From contig CAZVIK010000006.1 of assembly GCA_964627045.1 (NCBI GenBank), forward strand, positions 1 through 47,483: DNA of 47,483 nt. Direction: 5' to 3'. This document shows positions 1 through 9,923 of this stretch, one piece after another. The notes below the pieces were generated by a model. That model worked only from the letters and a program-made list of their open reading frames with translations. It did no database searches and was not told the origin of the DNA. The position numbers and the translations under genes are program-made. Within the stretch, counting starts at the first letter, position 1, and every line of letters begins with the position of its first letter. This stretch comes from CAZVIK01 sp964627045. Lineage in GTDB: Bacteria > Acidobacteriota > Terriglobia > Bryobacterales > Bryobacteraceae.

Positions 1-1373
<1,373 letters not shown>

Positions 1374-1381
<8 letters not shown>

Positions 1382-2090
1382 AGGCTTTGCCCTCTTCCAG
1401 GACGCAGGGAGTCAACACGCCACCGGCCAGCCTCAGCACGCGATCGCAACGGCTGGCGAACGACAGATTGTGGGTAACGAAGATCGAGGTAAGGCCGTGC
1501 GCGCGGTGCATGTCGTTCAACAATTCGAAGACCATCTCTCCTGTTCGATGATCCAGATTACCCGTGGGTTCGTCGGCAAATAGAAACTCGGGGCCGGCGA
1601 CCAGCGCTCGAGCCAACACGACGCGCTGTTGCTCGCCGCCGGACAGCTCTCCGGAGCGGTGCGAGGCGCGGGCGCCGAGGCCCACCTCGTCCAACCTAGC
1701 GGCGGCCGCCGCCTCGGCTTCGGACCGGCCGGTCCCCCGGACCAGCAGCGGCATCATCACGTTTTCAAGGGCCGTGAACTCGGGCAACAGGTAGTGGATC
1801 TGCCACACAAATCCTATCGACCGGTTTCGCAGATCCGCCAGCCCGGAGTCCCCGAGATTTGTTATCTCTTTTTCTCCGAACCAGATAGCGCCGTCACTCG
1901 GCCGGTCCAACCCGCCTAGAATTTGCAGCAGTGTGGACTTGCCGGCGCCGGATTCCCCGATGACCGCCAGGCGCTCCCCCCGCCGGACCTCCAGCTCCAA
2001 ACCCGCGAAAACGACCAACTCGGCCTCGCCGGACCGGTAGCGTTTGGACAGGCGGGTGGCCCTGATGGCGATGTCTCCGTCAGGCGGCAT
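1374..2090 (-). CDS. LolD/MacB-family ABC transporter ATP-binding protein
   Basis: Cytoplasmic ATPase of a type VII ABC system (LolCDE/MacB class), 238 aa. Walker A GESGAGKST is at 45-53, the signature LSGGEQQ at 149-155 and Walker B FLFADEP at 169-175. The stretch LLPEFTALENV after the Q-loop is characteristic of LolD proteins, which power lipoprotein release to the outer membrane. The start at 2090 (MPPDGDIAIRA) was chosen because it gives a family-length N-terminus; a frame running up to 2195 has no domain support. The gene precedes and overlaps clpC. No matching permease is adjacent on this strand: the nearest, at 2218, is divergent and truncated. The partner is therefore unknown, and Lol function is an inference from the ATPase alone. 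Confidence 0.9.
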
Positions 2091-2217
2091 GGGTCCGAGC
2101 CCTCTACTACCTACGCTAACACGCTGGGCGGCGAGGTGTCGCGCCGAGACTCCGTCGCTCCGGCGCCGAGGGAACATCCCGAGCCGCCCAGGCATCTATA
2201 CTTATGAACGGCGGAGC

Positions 2218-3732
2218 ATGGGAAGGCGAGACCCGGCAGCGATTCCGGCGGTATACGTGTGGCTGGTCCAGGCGATCGCATGGCTTGTGCCCTCGCCGGA
2301 CAGGGCCGAGTGGCGGCGCAGCCGGACTGCCCAGGCCCGGGAGTACCGCGCGTTGCTCGGCGAGCGCGGCGGGAAGAGGTATGCCGTCTGGTCGAAGCTC
2401 GCCGGCTTCCTAGCCTATGCCACGCGCGACGCGTGGCGCACGCGCTTTCCCGAGTGGGAGCCGCTCGGGGACCTGCGGCGCCGCGCGAGGAGCCCGTGGG
2501 CGCTGGCCGCGTATACGGCCGTCTTCCTCGCCGCCGTGGCCCTGGCCAGCGGCGGCTTCCGCGCCGTGCGGACGTTGCGGAAACCGTTGCCTTACCTTAA
2601 CCCAGGCCAACTGGTGACCTGCTACCAGGTACATTTCGCATCCATGAGCCTCGGTGTGCAGGCCCGCTACGTCGCACCGTGGCGGCGGCAAAGCGAAGCC
2701 CTTTCGGGGGTGGAAGCCTACTCCCCGCGCCGGGTTGAACTCCGGGCGGCGGGAGCGAGCACCGAAACCGTTGACGCGATTCGGGTTACGCCCGGTTTCT
2801 TCGACCTGCTGGGGGTAACTCCCACCCTGGGCGACGCCTTGGAGGCTGCCAGCGGCGAGGCGGAGCCGCGCGCGCTGGTCGGGTGGGACTACTGGAAGCG
2901 GCGGCTGGGGGGAGACCCGGCCGCGGTGGGACGCCGGATCTGGGTGGAAGGGCAACCCGCCCGCATCGCCGGCGTACTGCCGGAGGGCTTCTGGTTCCGG
3001 TCGCCGCAAGTCGCCGTGTGGACGCTGCTGCCGGATCTTGAAAAGCCCGACCCGGCGCTGCGGCTGGTGAGCATGATCGGGCGTCTGAAGCCGGGGGCCA
3101 CGCCGGAAGGGGCGCGCGCGGAGCTCCAGCAGATCGCATACGCCACCAGCCGGTTCCGAGGTGGGGCCTTTCGCGTGGCGCCGTTGCAGCGGTCGCTTGG
3201 ACCGAGCCTGCAAATCCCCCTTCTGGTCTTCCTGGGTGGAGTCGCACTGGCCGTGACCATCGCCCTGGTACAAACCGCGAGGTCGGTCCGCCGGGAAGGG
3301 ACGCTGGCGGCGGCCGTTGCCCGGTACTGGTTGTTCTTCGCCGGCAAGGTCGTCTTGGTGGCCGGGGCCGCCCTGGCAGTGGAAGTGGAACTGGCGGCGG
3401 CCAACGCGTTGAACCCGTACCCTTCCCGCTTCGTGTTCGGATTGCTGCTGGACTGGGCCTCCGTCGTCTTTGTCTTACTGATGTTGCGCTGGGCTATGCT
3501 CGACCAATCGCGCCGCTGCCCGGTGTGCCTGCGGAGCCTGGGCGTCCCGGTGAGTAGCGGAAGCTGGAGCAGCCCCTTATTGGCGCCCGCCACTACCGAG
3601 ATGCTATGCGATCAGGGACACGGGGCACTTACCATCGCCGAGACGGAAAGCTCCTTCGGGGAGATACGGCGGTGGATCGCCATGGAGGATTCCTGGCGCG
3701 AATTACTCGCCCTGGAAAACAACACCAAGTAA
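2218..3732 (+). CDS. Truncated acidobacterial MacB-type orphan permease with C-terminal zinc ribbon
   Basis: A 504 aa membrane protein. An acidobacterial-permease-like N-terminal region (AEWRRSRTAQAREYR, then DAWRTRFPEW) is followed by a membrane segment near residues 98-116 and a periplasmic MacB core-like domain (TPGFFDLLGVTPTLGDAL; RRIWVEGQPARIAGVLPEGF). Two or three membrane segments follow at about 330-430. The duplicated FtsX permease half seen in full-length orphan permeases of Acidobacteria is absent. The tail instead carries C434, C437, C464 and H468 (CPVC plus CDQGH), a probable zinc ribbon. The start at 2218 gives the expected N-terminus, but its GGAG is only one base away, so it is not certain. 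A TATACT box lies at 2197-2202. The protein probably does not transport; a role in sensing or assembly is speculation. Confidence 0.75.
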   Translation: MGRRDPAAIPAVYVWLVQAIAWLVPSPDRAEWRRSRTAQAREYRALLGERGGKRYAVWSKLAGFLAYATRDAWRTRFPEWEPLGDLRRRARSPWALAAYTAVFLAAVALASGGFRAVRTLRKPLPYLNPGQLVTCYQVHFASMSLGVQARYVAPWRRQSEALSGVEAYSPRRVELRAAGASTETVDAIRVTPGFFDLLGVTPTLGDALEAASGEAEPRALVGWDYWKRRLGGDPAAVGRRIWVEGQPARIAGVLPEGFWFRSPQVAVWTLLPDLEKPDPALRLVSMIGRLKPGATPEGARAELQQIAYATSRFRGGAFRVAPLQRSLGPSLQIPLLVFLGGVALAVTIALVQTARSVRREGTLAAAVARYWLFFAGKVVLVAGAALAVEVELAAANALNPYPSRFVFGLLLDWASVVFVLLMLRWAMLDQSRRCPVCLRSLGVPVSSGSWSSPLLAPATTEMLCDQGHGALTIAETESSFGEIRRWIAMEDSWRELLALENNTK

Positions 3733-3821
3733 GTTCTTCTCACCGCCGCCGAGCGCGGGGCCGGCCGGTTCGCCGGATCAAGGGATCCCGGTGTGGCCTT
3801 CCACGTGCGAGCGGCGTGGCC

Positions 3822-4310
3822 ATGACGCCCTCGGCGATGTACCTGCGGCGGTTGATTACGGCCGTTTTCCTGGCGGCATCCGAAGCGATGGCCCAAGACC
3901 CGGCCGGTAGTGAGCGGCGCATCGTGGTCAGTCTGGCCGAACGGCGCTTGTATCTGATTGTCGACGGCCGCCTCGCCCGGGCCTACGCGGTCTCGGTCGG
4001 CGCTCCCGAAAGTCCTAGCCCGGAAGGCTCCTTCCGGATCGCCAATCTGGTGGACTCCCCCGCCTGGTATCCGCGCGGGAGGGTCGTGCGTCCCGGGCCT
4101 GGAAACCCGCTCGGCCCACGTTGGATCGGACTGAGCCAGAAGGGTTACGGCATTCACGGCACCAATCATCCCCGGTCGATCGGGCAGGCCAAGTCGCGCG
4201 GATGTATCCGCATGCGTAACCAGGACGTCAAAGAGCTGTTCGCCGCGGTCGCGGTGGGTGACATGGTGGAATTGCGCGTCGGCCCGGTCGAGGAGGCCGC
4301 GTGGTACTAG
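3822..4310 (+). CDS. L,D-transpeptidase (YkuD domain), secreted
   Basis: Predicted periplasmic L,D-transpeptidase of 162 aa, which would make or edit 3-3 peptidoglycan cross-links or attach proteins to peptidoglycan. An N-terminal signal sequence (YLRRLITAVFLAASEAMAQ) leads into a YkuD domain. The catalytic motif runs from H112 (HGTNH) through S125-R-G-C128-I-R-M, with Cys128 the expected nucleophile. The enzyme is a minimal version with no LysM or peptidoglycan-binding domain. The start at 3822 puts the signal peptide at the N-terminus; ATG at 3837 is also possible. The reading frame stays open upstream to 3606, but that part overlaps the preceding gene and has no domain support. Confidence 0.9.
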   Translation: MTPSAMYLRRLITAVFLAASEAMAQDPAGSERRIVVSLAERRLYLIVDGRLARAYAVSVGAPESPSPEGSFRIANLVDSPAWYPRGRVVRPGPGNPLGPRWIGLSQKGYGIHGTNHPRSIGQAKSRGCIRMRNQDVKELFAAVAVGDMVELRVGPVEEAAWY

Positions 4311-4327
4311 ACACGTGTGCAGCGGGG

Positions 4328-4356
4328 TTTGACCGAAAGATAGGTCCCTTGGATAG
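4328..4356 (+). promoter_or_regulatory. Weak candidate promoter for the PilZ gene
   Basis: TTGACC followed about 16 bases later by GGATAG lies in the short gap after the transpeptidase gene. The -10 match is poor, so this is only a candidate. Confidence 0.2.
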
Positions 4357-4390
4357 GGGGGGTGCTGTAACTTACCTTTTTGGGACTTCC

Positions 4391-4747
4391 ATGACCCGGC
4401 CCGACCTTAGACGGAGTTTGCGCTACGACGTTCAACTGCCCTGCCAGGCATCCTCCCCCTTTCGGGCGTTCGACGTTTTGCGCGGAGTCACGGCCAACAT
4501 GAGCCGGAACGGGTTGCTGCTTCGCCTTGAGCCCACCAGCCGTAGCCGCACGATGCCGCAGCTGGGCCACGCGGCGCGGATCTTGCTGCGCCTGCCCGGT
4601 CCGGCCGCCGCGCTCGGCCGCTGCGTCGAATGCCTCGGGCGTGTGGTCCGGGTCGAGGACGGCGGCGACACCTCCAGCGTGGCCTTCGAGTTCCGGCGCT
4701 TCCAATTCTCGGAAACCAGCGCCTCCGGCGATTCCGATCTGGAGTAA
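4391..4747 (+). CDS. PilZ-domain protein
   Basis: A stand-alone PilZ domain of 118 aa, a cytoplasmic fold that commonly binds cyclic di-GMP. The N-terminal arginine cluster RRSLRYDV matches the RxxxR c-di-GMP motif, and ANMSRNGLLLRL matches the D/NxSxxG motif with Asn in the first position. The rest reads as a beta barrel (ARILLRLPG; GRVVRVEDGG; SVAFEFRRFQF). The start at 4391 places RxxxR close to the N-terminus as usual; an in-frame start at 4301 would add 30 residues without similarity. The target process cannot be told from the neighbours. Confidence 0.8.
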   Translation: MTRPDLRRSLRYDVQLPCQASSPFRAFDVLRGVTANMSRNGLLLRLEPTSRSRTMPQLGHAARILLRLPGPAAALGRCVECLGRVVRVEDGGDTSSVAFEFRRFQFSETSASGDSDLE

Positions 4748-4765
4748 CCCCCCGGCCGGACGCTC

Positions 4766-4774
4766 TGTTATACT
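4766..4774 (+). promoter_or_regulatory. Extended -10 promoter of the cobalamin operon
   Basis: TGTTATACT fits an extended -10 element (TG-N-TATACT). It lies about seven bases before the start of the riboswitch P1 stem, which is where transcription should begin. No good -35 is seen, as is common for extended -10 promoters. Confidence 0.6.
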
Positions 4775-4780
4775 CTCGAA

Positions 4781-4996
4781 TGCCGGTCTCCGGCTCCCGC
4801 TGCTGTGGGGACGGAAGTCCGGCCCGATATTTCAAAACGATCACCGACAGGCCAGGGATGTTCGGGAAGGCGGTGTAAAGCCGCCACTGCCCCGCAACTG
4901 TAAGCGGCATGCTGTCAGGCCGCGCGGTCACCGTGCAATACGGGAAGGCCGCGCAACCCGCCAGGGAAGGCCCAGCCGCGAGTCAGGAGACCGGTT
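4781..4996 (+). ncRNA. Cobalamin (B12) riboswitch
   Basis: A class cobalamin riboswitch in the leader of the btuB-like gene. The closing P1 stem is visible: CCGGTCTC at 4783-4790 pairs perfectly with GAGACCGG at 4987-4994. Conserved core elements are GCCACTGCCCCGCAACTGTAA (about 4881-4901) and the B12 box AGCCGCGAGTCAGGAGACC (4974-4992). A Shine-Dalgarno GAGGGAG at 5022-5028 and the ATG at 5037 follow within 45 bases. No terminator hairpin with a T-run lies between the aptamer and the gene, so control is probably translational. Binding of adenosyl- or methylcobalamin should repress the downstream uptake operon. Confidence 0.95.
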
Positions 4997-5036
4997 TCTG
5001 GCCGAGACATTGGTGCGTTCCGAGGGAGAACGTTTC

Positions 5037-7283
5037 ATGAATCGCTGCTTCACTTCTTTCTGCTTTTGTTTGCCGCTGGCGGCGCTCAGCCTCTTCGCGC
5101 AAGCCGGACAGCCCAGCGGCACGGTTGTAGATCCCGAAGGAAAACCCATCGCCGGGGCGCGCATCGAATGCGCCGGGCGCGTGGCCGCCTCCGATCCGCT
5201 GGGCCGCTTCACGCTCGACGGTCCGGCCCCCTGCCGGGCCGTGATCTCGGCCGCTTCCTTCCAGACGCGCATCGTGGAACTCGCGGCGGGCAGCGAAGCG
5301 CGGGTCGAACTGGCCATTGCCGGCGTCACCGAGCATGTCGTTGTAACGGCGGCCCGCCAGCCCACCACGCTGGCCGAGGCCGGTGTCACCGGGAGCGTCG
5401 TGACCGAGGACGTCATCCGCGCGCGGCAGTATCCGCCCGTCGCCGACCTGCTGCGCGAACTGCCTGGGATGCAGGTCACCAGCACCGGCCGGCAGGGCGC
5501 GCAAACGTCGCTCTTCTTGCGCGGCGCTTCCCGCACCGGGACGCTGGTGTTGCTGGACGGTGTACCGGTGAACGATCCCGGCGGCGAGTATAACTTCGGC
5601 AACCTAACGGCCGGCGACGTGGAACGTGTGGAAACCGTACGCGGTCCGGAGAGCGCGCTGTTCGGGGCCGAGGCATCCGCGGGCGTTATCCAATTGTTTA
5701 CGCGCCGGGGCGACGCTTCCCGCCGACGGCCGAGCGGCCATGCGTCTTACGAGCGGGGAAGCTTCGGAACCGACAGTTGGCGTACCGGATTGGCCGGTGG
5801 TTCGGGCGGCAAATTGGATTACTCCCTCTATACCGGCCAGATGCGAACCGGCGGTGAGTTTCCCAATGATGCTTTCCGTAACACCACCGGTAGTGTAAAC
5901 GTCGGTTTGCGGCTGGCGGAAGCCACGCAACTCCGGGGCGTTACTCGAATCTCCGACTCATTCGCCGGTGTGCCGGGCCAGGTGGCCTGGGGTCTGATCG
6001 ACCACGACGCCCGGCAAACGAACCGCGATTCGCTGGTGTCCCTGCGTCTGGATGACGCCCGTGGGGCGCGTTTTTCGCAGAGCGTCACCTTCGGCTACCA
6101 CCGGGTTCGGGACTGGTACCGGGACGAGAACATGGACGGGCCCTACCAGATCGCGGCGCTGGTTCGCGACGCCGCCACACCGCAACCGAGGACTTACCTG
6201 GAGCGGTTGTTGAATCCTGCCGAGATCGGTACGGTTCTCCCGGGTCCCGGTCAACGCATTGTGACGAGCGACGTACTGCTGTACCCTTCGTTCGAGCCCT
6301 ACCTCAGCGCCACGCAACGCGCCCGGTTCGGCTATCAGGGCGCCTGGGCGCAAGGAACGAGCACGGCCGTGTTCGGTTACGAGCAGGAGCGCCAGGGCGG
6401 AAGGGTTTCCCAGACCGATGTGGACCGCACCAACCACGGCGCGTATCTGCACGCGACCACCACATTGGGTGGCCGGTTCTTCCTGGCGGGCGGGATGCGT
6501 GTGGAACACTCCAGCGCTTTTGGAGCCAAGATCGCACCGCGCGGATCGGCGGGCGTGCGTCTGGCCGAAGACCGAGGGCCTCTGTCATCCGCGATTCTGC
6601 GATTCAGCGCGGGACGCGGCATCACCGAGCCCAGCCTCATTCAGAACTTCTCCAGGGAAGCGTGGTTCGTGGGCAATCCGGGCCTCACCCCGGAGCGGAC
6701 CACGAGCTACGAAACCGCCCTGGTACAGGAGTGGTTCGCCCGCCGTGTACAAACCGAGGTCGCGGTCTTCCATAGTTCCTTTCGGGACATGATCGCGTTT
6801 GTGTCTCTCCCAGCTCCGGTCTGGGGATCCTGGCGGAACCTGGAAGTCAGCCGGGCGCGCGGCGTCGAGCTTTCCGGGAAGGCGCGGGTTTCGGACCTGG
6901 TTGCCGTCAGTGCCGCTTACACCCACCTGTGGACACGCGTGGTCGTCTCGGCCTCCCCCACCAGCGCCTACTACGCCGTGGGCCAGGAACTGGCGCGGCG
7001 GCCGGCGAATTCCGGCTCGCTGGGGTTGTCGGTGACGCCGCGGCGTTGGTGGCTGCAAGCCGGCGCCGTGCTGGTGGGAGAACGCCAAGACGTGGACTAC
7101 TACCTCGGGGTAACGCGCAATCCCGGCTACCGGCACGTCTACCTTTCCGGCGCCTATAAGGTGAACGCGCATCTGTCGCCATTCCTGAAGGTGGACAACC
7201 TGCTCAACAGCCGCTACCAGGAGGCGTTAGGATACAGCAGCCTCTCGCGGCGCGTGCAAGGAGGTCTTCGGCTGGAATGGTAG
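5037..7283 (+). CDS. btuB: BtuB-like TonB-dependent cobalamin receptor
   Basis: Outer-membrane TonB-dependent receptor of 748 aa, predicted to import cobalamin or another corrinoid. A signal peptide (ending near SLFAQ) is followed by a carboxypeptidase-regulatory-like domain at about 25-95 (SGTVVDPEGKPIAGARIECA). A TonB-box-like segment EHVVVTAARQ comes next, then the plug with LLRELPGMQV and LVLLDGVPVNDP, then a 22-strand barrel ending in an aromatic residue (GGLRLEW). The start at 5037 follows GAGGGAG with 8-base spacing and begins the signal peptide. Assignment to cobalamin rests on the riboswitch upstream and on the BtuF, BtuD and BtuC genes directly downstream. The extra N-terminal regulatory domain is absent from E. 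coli BtuB. Confidence 0.92.
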   Translation: MNRCFTSFCFCLPLAALSLFAQAGQPSGTVVDPEGKPIAGARIECAGRVAASDPLGRFTLDGPAPCRAVISAASFQTRIVELAAGSEARVELAIAGVTEHVVVTAARQPTTLAEAGVTGSVVTEDVIRARQYPPVADLLRELPGMQVTSTGRQGAQTSLFLRGASRTGTLVLLDGVPVNDPGGEYNFGNLTAGDVERVETVRGPESALFGAEASAGVIQLFTRRGDASRRRPSGHASYERGSFGTDSWRTGLAGGSGGKLDYSLYTGQMRTGGEFPNDAFRNTTGSVNVGLRLAEATQLRGVTRISDSFAGVPGQVAWGLIDHDARQTNRDSLVSLRLDDARGARFSQSVTFGYHRVRDWYRDENMDGPYQIAALVRDAATPQPRTYLERLLNPAEIGTVLPGPGQRIVTSDVLLYPSFEPYLSATQRARFGYQGAWAQGTSTAVFGYEQERQGGRVSQTDVDRTNHGAYLHATTTLGGRFFLAGGMRVEHSSAFGAKIAPRGSAGVRLAEDRGPLSSAILRFSAGRGITEPSLIQNFSREAWFVGNPGLTPERTTSYETALVQEWFARRVQTEVAVFHSSFRDMIAFVSLPAPVWGSWRNLEVSRARGVELSGKARVSDLVAVSAAYTHLWTRVVVSASPTSAYYAVGQELARRPANSGSLGLSVTPRRWWLQAGAVLVGERQDVDYYLGVTRNPGYRHVYLSGAYKVNAHLSPFLKVDNLLNSRYQEALGYSSLSRRVQGGLRLEW

Positions 7284-8131
7284 GGCGCCGAGTTGCGGTC
7301 TTCCTGCTGGCGGCTGCCGCATTGTGCGCGCAGCCGCAGCGCATCGTCTCGACGGCGCCAAGCCTCACCGAGATGCTGTACGCGCTCGGCCTGGGAGACC
7401 GCGTGGTGGGGGTGACCACCTTCTGCCGCTATCCGCCCGAAGCCGCAAGCAAGCCGAAGATCGGCAACTACCTTCAGCCGGACGTCGAGACGATCCTGTC
7501 TTTGCGGCCGGACCTGGTGGTGGCCGAGAAGAGCATGATCCGGCAGTCGTCCACCTTGAAGCGGCTCAAATTAGAGACGCTCGAGGTGGACGACGCCACC
7601 ATCGCCGGTATCTACGCCTCCATCCGCGCCATCGGACGGGCGGCGGGCGCCGCGGCTCGAGCCGAGGCGCTCTGTGGCCGGATGCAGGCGGACCTGACGT
7701 CCCTGAAGCCCGCGTCGGGCATGGGACCGAAGCCGCGTGTGATGTTCGTGGTTGGGCGCACTCCAGGCCGGGTGGAGGATCTGATTGCGGCCGGCGCGTC
7801 GTCGTATATCGACGAGTTGATCGCGGCGGCCGGCGGCCAGAACGTCTTCCATGACGCTGCGGCTCCCTACTCGAAGGTCGGCCTGGAGGAGATCTTGAAG
7901 CGCGACCCCGACGTGATCATCGACATGGGCGAGATGGCGCAGACCGTCGGCATCACCGAGCGGCAAAAACGCGAGGTGGTGCGCCTGTGGAGCCGCTATT
8001 CGAACTTGAAGGCGGTCCGGGAGGGCCGCGTGTTCGCCGTGGCTTCCGACGTGTTTGTTGTGCCGGGGCCGCGGGTGGTGGAGGCCGCGCGGCAGATCGC
8101 CGCGATGCTCGGCGCCGGAGCGCGCCCGTGA
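7277..8131 (+). CDS. btuF: Periplasmic cobalamin-binding protein of the ABC importer
   Basis: Type III periplasmic binding protein of 284 aa that hands cobalamin from BtuB to the BtuCD importer. A signal peptide (MVGRRVAVFLLAAAALCAQ) leads into a BtuF-like fold: RIVSTAPSLTEMLYALG at the N-lobe start, CRYPPEA, and LRPDLVVAE, with a long backbone-helix region in the middle. The Cys in the signal region lacks a good lipobox, so the protein is probably soluble in the periplasm. The start overlaps the end of btuB by 7 bases, and the end overlaps btuD as GTGA. A haem or iron-siderophore ligand is possible for the family, but the riboswitch makes B12 the best call. Confidence 0.92.
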   Translation: MVGRRVAVFLLAAAALCAQPQRIVSTAPSLTEMLYALGLGDRVVGVTTFCRYPPEAASKPKIGNYLQPDVETILSLRPDLVVAEKSMIRQSSTLKRLKLETLEVDDATIAGIYASIRAIGRAAGAAARAEALCGRMQADLTSLKPASGMGPKPRVMFVVGRTPGRVEDLIAAGASSYIDELIAAAGGQNVFHDAAAPYSKVGLEEILKRDPDVIIDMGEMAQTVGITERQKREVVRLWSRYSNLKAVREGRVFAVASDVFVVPGPRVVEAARQIAAMLGAGARP

Positions 8132-8898
8132 ACCCGTTGTTCGCTTTGGAGGACGTGAGCCTGCGCTACGGCGCCAGTACGGTCCTTCGCCGCGTGTCGG
8201 CCGGATTGGGCGAGTCCGGGCTGGTGACGGTCACCGGGCCCAACGGCGCCGGCAAGTCCACTCTCCTTGCGATTCTGGCCGGGCTTCGTCCGCCGTCGGC
8301 GGGCCGCTGCATGTATGCCGGACGGGAAGTCCGCGACTGGCCCCGCCGCCAATTCGCGCGCGAAGTCGCCTTCGTGCCACAGACCCTGCGGATCGACTTT
8401 CCCTTCACGGCCGAACAGGTTGTCCTGATGGGACGCACACCGTACGGCGACGGTTTGTTCGAATCGGAATCGGATCACGACGCGGCCGAGCGCGCCATGG
8501 CCTTCACCGACGTGGTCCCGTTCCGCGGGCGTGACTTCCGCTCGCTGAGTGGGGGCGAGAAGCAACGGACCGTGTTGGCGAGCGTGCTGGCGCAGTCGCC
8601 CAAGGCGCTGCTGCTCGACGAACCGACCACGTTTCTGGACTTGCAGCATCAGGTCTCGATCTACAATCTGCTGCGCGAACTGGCGGCCGGCGGCATGCTG
8701 GTGGTCGCCGTGACGCACGACCTCAACCTGGCGGCGGCCTATTCCAGCCGCGTGCTGGTGCTGCGCGCCGGCGAATTGGTCCGCGACGCCGCGCCGGCCG
8801 AAGCGCTCGATCCGGCCTCGATTCGCGAGGTCTTCGGCGTCGAGGCCGAAATGCGCCGGACAGCCGCGGGACGGCCCTGGATCTCCTATGGTGAATAA
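8128..8898 (+). CDS. btuD: Cobalamin ABC importer ATP-binding protein
   Basis: Cytoplasmic ATPase of the vitamin B12 importer, 256 aa. Walker A GPNGAGKST is at 37-45, the signature LSGGEKQ at 140-146 and Walker B ALLLDEP at 160-166, with a following H-loop (VAVTHDLNLAAAYS). The segment VLMGRTPYGDGLF is usual in the siderophore/B12 class (FepC/BtuD). The GTG start at 8128 overlaps the btuF stop (GTGA), indicating translational coupling. An ATPase that serves iron-siderophore uptake cannot be excluded from sequence alone, but operon context favours B12. Confidence 0.92.
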   Translation: MNPLFALEDVSLRYGASTVLRRVSAGLGESGLVTVTGPNGAGKSTLLAILAGLRPPSAGRCMYAGREVRDWPRRQFAREVAFVPQTLRIDFPFTAEQVVLMGRTPYGDGLFESESDHDAAERAMAFTDVVPFRGRDFRSLSGGEKQRTVLASVLAQSPKALLLDEPTTFLDLQHQVSIYNLLRELAAGGMLVVAVTHDLNLAAAYSSRVLVLRAGELVRDAAPAEALDPASIREVFGVEAEMRRTAAGRPWISYGE

Positions 8899-9895
8899 AC
8901 CGGTCCCGGCCCGCCGGTTGCTCGCTTCGGTGGCGCTTTGCGCGCTGGTGGCGCTGGCGGCGGCCTGCCTGCTCCCGCTGGTGGGATCGGTCCACGTCGA
9001 TTACGGACGGGCGCTGGCCGGGTTGCCGCCGGACGCTGAGATCCTGTTTCAAGCCCGCCTGCCCCGGGTGCTTCTGGCGCTGCTGGCGGGCGGGGCTCTG
9101 GCCGTTACCGGGACGCTGTTTCAGGCGTTGCTGCGGGATGCGCTGGCCGAGCCCTACACGCTCGGGGTTTCCAGCGGGGCGTCTCTCGGCGCGGTGCTGG
9201 CGATCTCGATGGGATGGCGTCAATTGATGGGGCTCCCGGCGGTGTGGGTGGCGGCGTTTCTGGGGGCGGGCCTGGTGCTGGCGCTGGTGCTTGGCATCGC
9301 CAGCGACGGGCGCCGCCTGTCGTCATTTACGCTGCTGTTGGCCGGGGTGACCGTGAACAGTATTTGCCTGGCGGCCATCTTGTTCTTGCAGTACCTCGCC
9401 GACTTCGGCCAGTCCTTCGCGATTGTACGGTGGCTGCTCGGCGGCATAGACTCGGTCGAGTACGGCACCTTGGCGTGGCTGGCAGCGGCGGTGATTCCCT
9501 ACGTCGTCTATCTCACCTGGAAAGCGCGCGAATGGAACCTGCTCTCGATCGGCGAGGAGTGGGCCGCCTCGCGGGGCGTCTCCACGCAACGGCTGATGCT
9601 GGCTGGGTACCTGGCCGGGTCGCTCATCGCCGGATCGGTTACGTCGTTGACCGGCCCCATCGGGTTCGTCGGCCTGATTGTCCCGCACGCCCTTCGGCTG
9701 CGGCTGGGTGCGGATCACCGCGTTCTGATACCGTGCGCGTTTCTGCTGGGCGCGGCGTTTCTGGCGGCGTCCGACACGCTGGCGCGTACGGTTCTGGCTC
9801 CCACCGAGATCCCCGTCGGTGTGGTTACCGCATTGATGGGCGGTCCTTTCTTCATCTGGCTGTTGCGCAGCCGGCGCCGCAGCCTTTGGCTGTAA
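8888..9895 (+). CDS. btuC: Cobalamin ABC importer permease (FecCD family)
   Basis: Inner-membrane permease of 335 aa with about ten hydrophobic segments, of the BtuC/FecCD family. Recognisable parts are RLPRVLLALLAGGALAVTGT, the YTLGVSSGASLGAVLA loop, and GPIGFVGLIVPHALR, the coupling region that contacts the ATPase. The start at 8888 overlaps the end of btuD by 11 bases. This is the last gene of the riboswitch-controlled group; the next gene begins 28 bases downstream and belongs to a different ABC type. No B12 biosynthesis gene is in the window, so this locus looks purely dedicated to uptake. Confidence 0.93.
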   Translation: MVNKPVPARRLLASVALCALVALAAACLLPLVGSVHVDYGRALAGLPPDAEILFQARLPRVLLALLAGGALAVTGTLFQALLRDALAEPYTLGVSSGASLGAVLAISMGWRQLMGLPAVWVAAFLGAGLVLALVLGIASDGRRLSSFTLLLAGVTVNSICLAAILFLQYLADFGQSFAIVRWLLGGIDSVEYGTLAWLAAAVIPYVVYLTWKAREWNLLSIGEEWAASRGVSTQRLMLAGYLAGSLIAGSVTSLTGPIGFVGLIVPHALRLRLGADHRVLIPCAFLLGAAFLAASDTLARTVLAPTEIPVGVVTALMGGPFFIWLLRSRRRSLWL

Positions 9896-9923
9896 GAGGC
9901 GGGGAACCGTTTACAATGGGAGT

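Noticed and set aside
2410..3273. A minus-strand frame of 287 codons
   Set aside because: Shadow of the MacB-like permease gene; no recognisable motifs.
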